Shown here: positions 20,963 through 27,406 of the stretch, one piece after another
Layout of the letters: each line of letters opens with the position of its first letter
Numbering within the stretch: position 1 is the stretch's first letter
Assembly: GCF_000003605.2 (NCBI RefSeq)
Contig: NW_003158236.1
Coordinates: forward strand, 145,444 to 172,849
Length of the DNA stretch: 27,406 nt
Direction: 5' to 3'
Source of the DNA: Saccoglossus kowalevskii
Taxonomy: Eukaryota > Hemichordata > Enteropneusta > Harrimaniidae
Translations under genes and position numbers: made by a program
Notes under the pieces: model-generated
What the model saw: the letters and a program-made list of their open reading frames with translations, nothing else
Databases searched by the model: none
Told to the model about the DNA's origin: nothing

Positions 20963-22001
20963 ACTAACAAAAGATAATATTATTTTATTTTACTAGCTAA
21001 ATGCATTTCAACACCTGTTTTTACAGCCTAGTACTGAGATAATCAATATCCATTGAAAATAACGTCGGCGGAAGAAAGCTTCATTTTCGAACTCCATCCC
21101 GTCGAACACAAACAGTTTGACCTAAGTATCAATACAATATCAACGTACAATGAATATAAGCATTCCCCTGTCAAGTAATGTTTTGAATAACTTCCAATGG
21201 TTTATAGCCTGTCAAAATCATTTGTTGCGTTCATAAAACAAGCAAAAACGGGCGAATTGTGACTTTTACAACACACTCCAACAAATTAGGTTTTTTGAAA
21301 AAAATTATTGATTTTTGCGTTCAAGAGTCTGAACGTTATATAGTTAATACCTGCCTAATATCACAATATGTTTTGCATACTAACCATGTGACTAATGGTC
21401 GTTATTTTTTTTTAACGGTACTCACATATATGTGCATGTCACATCATAACCATTAACAAAATAAGACCCCCTTAATAGTTCAGTGAATAAGTCAACACTA
21501 TCTACGAGTAAATAACTTCTTCACATTATGATAAAAATATGACATTTTAAAGTTTAAATCGTATTTACGAATGGAATGCGTGTATGTAGCACATGTGCAC
21601 ACGAGCGTTGAACTTCTGGAAAGGTCATTGTTTCCTTCTCTGAACAAAAGCTGCAAACCACTTTTTAGATCAACAGATTTGAGTATTTGAAAACCGGCAG
21701 ATACTTCGTAAAGTGCCGCAGTCGTCGCGAAGCGCTTGTTCGAATATTGTTATAAACAAACATTGTAATTTATACATCGTTATGGATCCTATTTCCAACA
21801 CGACGGGGAGCGACGACAGTAGCGCTTTAAAAAGACACCGTAAATGTAATATATGCATAAAATACAGCTCATATGATATTACAGACTTATAGTCAACAAA
21901 TATTGAAAATTGCATTAAATAAACTTCGGTTCTATAACAGTGATTAATCAGTTTTTCTGCCACTTTTGTAAATTCACACGGGTCTTTATGCTAATTTGAA
22001 A
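20963..22001. other. Non-coding flank, nothing recognised
   Basis: AT-rich with chance ORFs on both strands (the longest on the minus strand at 21670-21963); none shows a motif I recognise. Confidence 0.5.
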
Positions 22002-22142
22002 CCGACTACAGTTGCAGGGCGTATTCCAAACAGTTGTGTTCATATGCAGAGCCTAATTGCTACAACTAAATGTACATCATTTAAAAATCGCTCTTACAAA
22101 TCAGAGCTTGCACATTGATTAGGACTATGCAGTTGTAGTCAG
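22002..22142. repeat. Possible short inverted-repeat element
   Basis: GACTACAGTTGCA at 22004-22016 is mirrored by TGCAGTTGTAGTC at 22128-22140 (11 of 13 paired), framing about 110 bases. The size and layout suit a MITE, but no target-site duplication is visible. Confidence 0.3.
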
Positions 22143-22639
22143 GGTATAATATCTGAAATTGACGAAGATAAACAATTCTTCCTAAACTGTTGAAAAAGTT
22201 AACAAAGAGGAATGTTTGAACCCTAAACATCAACCACAGGTGCAGGTAAAACTTATCACGACTGAGCCTTGTTGATTATCAATAAACCGGCAATTGTAAT
22301 GCCAAGTAGTATGCATTGAATTACATATGTGCTATCGGGAACTCGATATAGGTCAGGGACCTTTGTGTTATGTTATTTTATTTTATGAGTTTTCTAGTTA
22401 GATCAAGACAATTTGTAAGTTGTCTTACGTATGATATTCAGCTGTCTTAATTTCAATATGCAAATTGTATGGTAAAATTGAACACAAGGTTGGATAGGTC
22501 AACTCAAGTTTAACTGTGTCACTCATTGAGCGATGAATATTATATATTTATAGCATGCTAACAATACGGGCATGGTATAGTTAACAGAACTCAATAAAGG
22601 CAATGTATATGATTATATGTCATTAGATGAGTTTTAAGT
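22143..22639. other. Non-coding, nothing recognised
   Basis: AT-rich, no supportable ORF, repeat or RNA. Confidence 0.5.
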
Positions 22640-22920
22640 CAGATAAACACCTTCTATTTGGACTCCACTGCATATATCATACATAGTACACGCAGTTGGG
22701 AGTTATCCTATGCTGAGAGTTCTTTCCCAAATATTAACAAAGAGTGTTGGGGTTTGCAATTGTTGATAGAGGTCCTTGTAAAATTACTGAATTATATTTG
22801 TCATAAGACTTTTATATTCAACAGAAAGACAATAAAAAAAAACTTTTATGGCGATATTGCCAGCAAGCTATTCACAGATTATTCACATTGGTCCAAATCT
22901 TGCATCAAAAATTAAATTTT
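22640..22920 (+). mobile_element. Possible relic of a Ty3-like LTR retrotransposon (RNase H part)
   Basis: A short stretch whose translation recalls the RNase H region of Ty3/gypsy-type pol, the best local match being the segment with AESSFPNINKEC. No LTRs, integrase or other parts are recognised nearby. It is broken, small and looks old; the identification is tentative. Confidence 0.35.
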
Positions 22921-24690
22921 ACTACAATTTAACACCACTCTTCGTCTCTGTGCAGACCACACAAATTTGTTTAAATATTTCAACACAACACTTCTTCACA
23001 TAAATAGTGAACTGCACAAAGTATATGAATGATACATTACCAACAAACTAACTATTAGACGTATAGACAAAACAAATATGCTTATTACTAAAACTCAAAA
23101 ATCTGTTTCGCGTGGAGGGAAGACAGACGGCGTAAGTTTGTCTACTTACTTCGGACTTTCGATTTATTGCCATAAGAACATACAGAAGAGAGCAAAATAA
23201 TAATAATAATTTTTAGGCTAATTTGAAAAAAAAACACCTCCTTCAACACTTCTGTCCTCTGTTCATTATATTCAATCGAGTCGTAAGCTAATATACTCAT
23301 GCATTAACCTTCTTCATAATATTTATTAATTTAATTACTTATTTTCATTTCTTTATGTTTTAAATAAACTACTACAGGCATTTGTATTACTGTTTATACG
23401 TTAAAAATCTTTCTTTGACAGGGTCGCAGACTCGATTATCCAAATTGGAATAAAAGAATCAAACATTCATTCATTATTTTTTTCTGTGCCATGGAGAAAC
23501 ACCAGAGCTCACAGAATGATTCATGTGACAATCAAAGAAATCTTAGAAAATACCCCCGTGTGCTGAAGGTATTTGAGGTATGAAGTACAAATACTATAAT
23601 AATAAAAACATATTTTCAATACACATAAAGCAAATATGTGGTTTATTGCATTCAAAATCATTGAAATATTTGTCTCATTTTGACCATAGACCTGTCCTTG
23701 TCATTTATATTCACAGTAAGCACATATGCTCATAATAGAGCAAATACAGTATTGGAAAATAACACAGCAAACAATGACTAGGATTGATTCCAAGTAGCTA
23801 TGGTTTAACAATATTTAATGAAATAATGGCCATATATGATGGTTATATATGTTGTCAGACAACATAATTAAGTGCTTCGCACACGGGAGTCAAAGACACT
23901 ACCCATTTCACATATCCAAGTATTGATGTTGTTCAATGACTTCTGGGCTTTACATATGTCTATTTATATCATGAATATTCATCAGTTGGTCATTATGCAG
24001 ATCTGGTCACAATTTTAATACATGCATAATTCATGAAAATGACTACAAATTGTGAAAGATGGGCTCATTAACGTAACTTTATAGGCAGGTTATAGCATAT
24101 TTTAAAAAGATAATGAGCATTGCTCGTCTATCATTACGAATTTGGCAAACAATTTGGCAGAACTCACTGAATGTCTTCAAACGTAGAATAATGTCCCACT
24201 AAATATATAATCTATATATGGTTTAATCGGTGGATCTTCAAAATAGGAGAACGAATTCGGGAACGTAGGACGATACAATTCAATGTGTGGGTGAGTTTAT
24301 ATCTAAAGGTGTCCTCATACGAGAGGTTTACGACGAGAACAATTAAGTCTGGTAGACTGGTATGTAAGGAGTCGTATTATGATAAACGTTTAGTACATGT
24401 GTACATTTCCATGATGATATGGCGCACGTATTATTCATGATATGTGAATTATAATAGTTGCAAAATAGCATTCAGTGTAAAAATATATATAATCTCTGCC
24501 GGTTTGAGTGCTCATATGTATTACTCAATTTCCGTAGAGGCAGAACATTATAATTATTGGCATACTAATTATGGATTTTAATTAAAGTTACATCCGTAGA
24601 GTGCATGTAAAATAAGGCGATTGTACAGACTAATTGAAACAAAATTTGTTCACTTTGCAGACAAACAACAAGTTAGATTTGAGTAGCCAA
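22921..24690. other. Non-coding stretch, no gene seen
   Basis: AT-rich. It contains a GGAATAAAAGAATC then CATTCATTCATT run near 23446-23476 that could be the tail of a decayed retroelement, but no coding match supports this. Confidence 0.45.
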
Positions 24691-25260
24691 ATTCTATCAA
24701 CCCAATTCATCGCCAAATAACTTCATGTACATTCTCACCTCATTCTCACATGTAACGTTATACATAATGGTGAAACTGGGAAACAGCAATAACCTAATCG
24801 TTAACAATATGCCTGGATATGGACATTTAGTGCGAGACAATATCGCCAAAATGTGCGGTAATATAAACACAGGCACAACGCAGATAGGGCTCGCGATTAG
24901 GTGCCGACTATTGAGCAACAAATCTTTGCAAATACAACATTTAACAGTAGATTATAACAACCTCCAATATCCCAGTTATCCGTAGTTTCGAGTGTACCAA
25001 TTCGCCTACGGGAAATGTCTAAATAGGGCGTAAAACATTAAGCCCGACAACTCTGCGACTGAATTGAATTACAGTCTTAGGGGAAGTTCTGGGGCAGACT
25101 GCCAGCAAGCCGATTTCGTTGCTTCCAAGGAGCGACAGGTAATCACTCCACACAGTGACCAACCAACACGTCAAAGGGAATGAGAGAGCGCAATGCATCA
25201 TGGGGTGAACCAATCCAAGATTCGCTTATTAGACATCTGTACTCGATTTGGAATCGGGTT
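24691..25260. other. Unexplained patch with overlapping opposite ORFs
   Basis: An 86-codon plus-strand ORF (24725-24985) and a 74-codon minus-strand ORF (24697-24921) overlap, followed by a stretch (about 24960-25260) visibly richer in G and C than its surroundings. Neither product shows a motif I recognise, and I do not call either a gene. The G+C-richer part could be a promoter-like island, an old repeat or a decayed exon. Confidence 0.3.
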
Positions 25261-26387
25261 GCACACAGCTTTAAAATCTTGTGTATGCTCGGACATAAAA
25301 GCAAAATGAAGAAATGACAAAAAAATAATTATAAGTTATAGATGTATACTTGAATGCAATGTCAAAAATGCTGCGAGTTTAACAGCGATAATTAAATTTA
25401 AATTTGTGACGCCCAATTATTTGTTTATTATATTATAGCATTATTAATAAGAATGAATTTGATGACGTCATTACTGCAGTATATTTCAACAATGTATCCC
25501 ATACCATGAATTTGAATACATAATAGGTAAGGATTTAAAAAAAAACGCGTTACCATGTCCCGGCATCTCTGTATAACTAATACCCTATAATCCCATGAAC
25601 AATGCCCGGTATAATGTTAATTCAATAACTTAACCGTCGCACTCCAGACATATTGGGAAGATGACAAATAATATCAAACCTTGTTTGCCTTAAGTGAGTG
25701 AATAAAACCACTCTTAGCACTTGTTCTATATTACCGTTTTCATAATAACCTTAGTTTAAAAACATGCCACCACTCAAATGTTTCCGTTTCCGTTTAAAAC
25801 TGTGCGTGTCCATCCAATTACCATTTTTATAATATGCCTTCCACATTAGGAAATGTTTGGGCTTTTCTGACAATTCACAAACAATATTTACTGTTTACAG
25901 GCGTATCTACAAGAACAAAGCCATGTCACTTTTTTGTTGGTGATTAGAACGCATATGGTCTTCAGCACGGCCGTAACGATAACTCGAATACATTGATGGT
26001 TTTCATAGCGACGCAAATTCGTCCCGAAATTTACTTTTCAAAATTGGTTACAGTTGATGTTAAATATCTACTACATAATGAGAATACCTAGTTATATAAA
26101 TGTGATTATATGACAACAATTGAAATATTGAAATCATTCCAACCTAATTAACAGTTGTCAAATATAATAAATGGAAAATAAATGAATACAAATGAAAAAA
26201 AGACATAAAAATGATAGACTGGGCGAGACGTGACGAAAGAACCTTACGAAGTCCCGTTACGTTAGTCTGTTTGAAAGGTTTTGTGAAGTATATTCATATA
26301 TTTTTTTTATTTCCTGACAGTTTCATTATCATAACGAAACCAAATATAATACACTGATATGTCATATCTGATTTATTCTGGAGTTCA
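25261..26387. other. Non-coding, nothing recognised
   Basis: AT-rich sequence with no supportable gene or repeat, up to the start of LINE-like homology. Confidence 0.5.
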
Positions 26388-26850
26388 GGATGTCTGTGAA
26401 TGTTTTAAAGTTGATATTACGTCAATATAATACACTACAAAAGGGTAGGGCCAGTGGTATTCCACGTAACCAGAGGTTGTGTCCTTTTGGCTGTAGTGTA
26501 ATTGAGGACGAATACCACTTTACATTAGTTTGTCCCAAATATAACTCCCTAAGGTTGAAGTTTATTGCACAGTATTACTACTCCCCACCTACAGAGATAA
26601 AGTTTATTTCATTATTTCAGAATCAAACCCCATATATACAATTAAACCTTGGAAAAACTTATATTTTATAGTTTTCAAGTACGACAACTTATGCTGGAAA
26701 GAACACTTAGTTATGCAAATGTTATGTATTATGATTTTATATTTGTTTTTCTTTACTTGTTTCTGCGACCATTCCAATCTAATTTATTGTGTATTTATTT
26801 GTATCTGTACATAAGGCCAAGGGTCACAGTACGAAATAAAGAGATATTAT
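26388..26850 (+). mobile_element. LINE 3' end, 5'-truncated (C-terminal zinc-knuckle-like domain)
   Basis: The 93-codon frame at 26390-26671 matches the extreme C-terminus of a mollusc-type LINE polyprotein: a Cys-x3-Cys pair in RLCPFGC, then IEDEYHF, then a VCPKYNSLRLKF segment. This CxxxC...H...C arrangement follows the reverse transcriptase in many jockey/CR1-like elements. After the stop comes a non-coding tail with ACATAAGGCCAAGGGTCA and AATAAA (26835-26840), consistent with the element's 3'-UTR. Everything upstream in the element is missing, the usual 5' truncation. Confidence 0.7.
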
Positions 26851-26859
26851 TATTACGTC

Positions 26860-27406
26860 AATACGTAATGTGCAAGTACCTACTACAAGTAAACTGTAAA
26901 GCCACAAACTTGGCATGTTTACTTGAACTGGGAAGATATCCACTTATCATCTCAAGCATCAAACGTATGATTAACTACTGGCTGAAAATAAAACATATGG
27001 ATGAAACCACTCTGATCTCTGAGGCCTACAAACTTGGCACCAATTTGGACAAAGAACGTCAGTAATTGGACCACAGGCATAAAAAAATTACTGAACCTTT
27101 TGGAAATTAGTGATGTTTGCGAAAAAACCAGTATTATCCCATTAGCTACAAAAAAACTAAAAAATATGTTTGAGGAACACTGCACAGAAACAATGCATAA
27201 TGACAATAAAGGCACTAATCACAAAAATAAACTTCGTACCTACAGACAGCTGAAAACTGATTTTGCACTTGAAAAATACCTTGAAATTATTAAAAACCCC
27301 ATCCACAGATCATCTATGACTAAACTGAGGATAAGTGCCCACATACTTCAGATTGAAGTTGGGCGATATCACAACATAGATGTCTTAAATAGAACATGCC
27401 CTGTCT
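26860..27406 (+). mobile_element. Second LINE C-terminal fragment, continues off the right edge
   Basis: Coding matter from just before the domain seen in the previous element: LLELGRYPL, MINYWLKIKH, then after one frame change near 27062 a WTTGIKKLL stretch, KLRTYRQLKTDFALEKYL and KLRISAHILQIEVGRYHNI, ending at the start of the Cys motif (NRTCPV) at the window edge. It aligns upstream of, and slightly overlaps, the part preserved in the first fragment, but the bases differ strongly, so it is a separate, diverged copy placed tail-to-head. Apart from the one frame change the frame is open to the edge. Confidence 0.72.

Noticed and set aside
23425-23480. Possible CR1/L2-type retroelement tail (GGAATAAAAG then CATT repeats)
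   Set aside because: No coding homology in the preceding several hundred bases; a short simple repeat is enough to explain it.

Overview
The window reads as nuclear DNA of a lophotrochozoan invertebrate, most likely a marine mollusc; a brachiopod or annelid cannot be excluded. The evidence is AT-rich sequence, intron-split genes with GT-AG splice sites, molluscan-style LINE fragments, minisatellites and two divergent nicotinic acetylcholine receptor (nAChR) subunit genes in tandem. Nothing bacterial or viral is active here. No RNA gene, CRISPR array or operon was seen.

Layout. 1-391 is an array of 65-bp repeats that appears to run off the left edge. 392-4635 is non-coding and includes a probable short inverted-repeat element bounded by TTAA (3255-3602). 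4636-6082 holds the last two exons of nAChR gene A: the Cys loop, four membrane segments and stop codon are present, but the signal peptide and first half of the ligand-binding domain are not found in the 4.6 kb upstream. 6083-9409 is the region between the genes; it holds a 3'-UTR hairpin, poly(A) signals and a minisatellite (about 7660-8022) whose units carry splice-donor-like CAGGTAAGT. 9410-20297 is the complete nAChR gene B: six exons joining into a 501-residue protein, all junctions agreeing in phase. Its first intron carries a near-perfect 134-bp palindrome. Its second intron starts with a block-structured pentanucleotide microsatellite that touches the splice donor.

The right third (20298-27406) shows no host gene I can support. 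It holds a broken minus-strand LINE reverse-transcriptase fragment just behind gene B, a small inverted-repeat element, a weak relic of a Ty3-like LTR element, an unexplained less AT-rich patch (about 24960-25260), and two LINE C-terminal fragments in tail-to-head order at the right edge.

Working together. Genes A and B are clearly paralogues: same exon 5/6 architecture, same phase-0 intron 36 codons before the stop, and near-identical membrane segments 1-3. Both lack the vicinal cysteine pair of alpha subunits, so they are predicted non-alpha partners in heteromeric, probably cation-selective, acetylcholine-gated channels at the plasma membrane. Joint expression is inference only.
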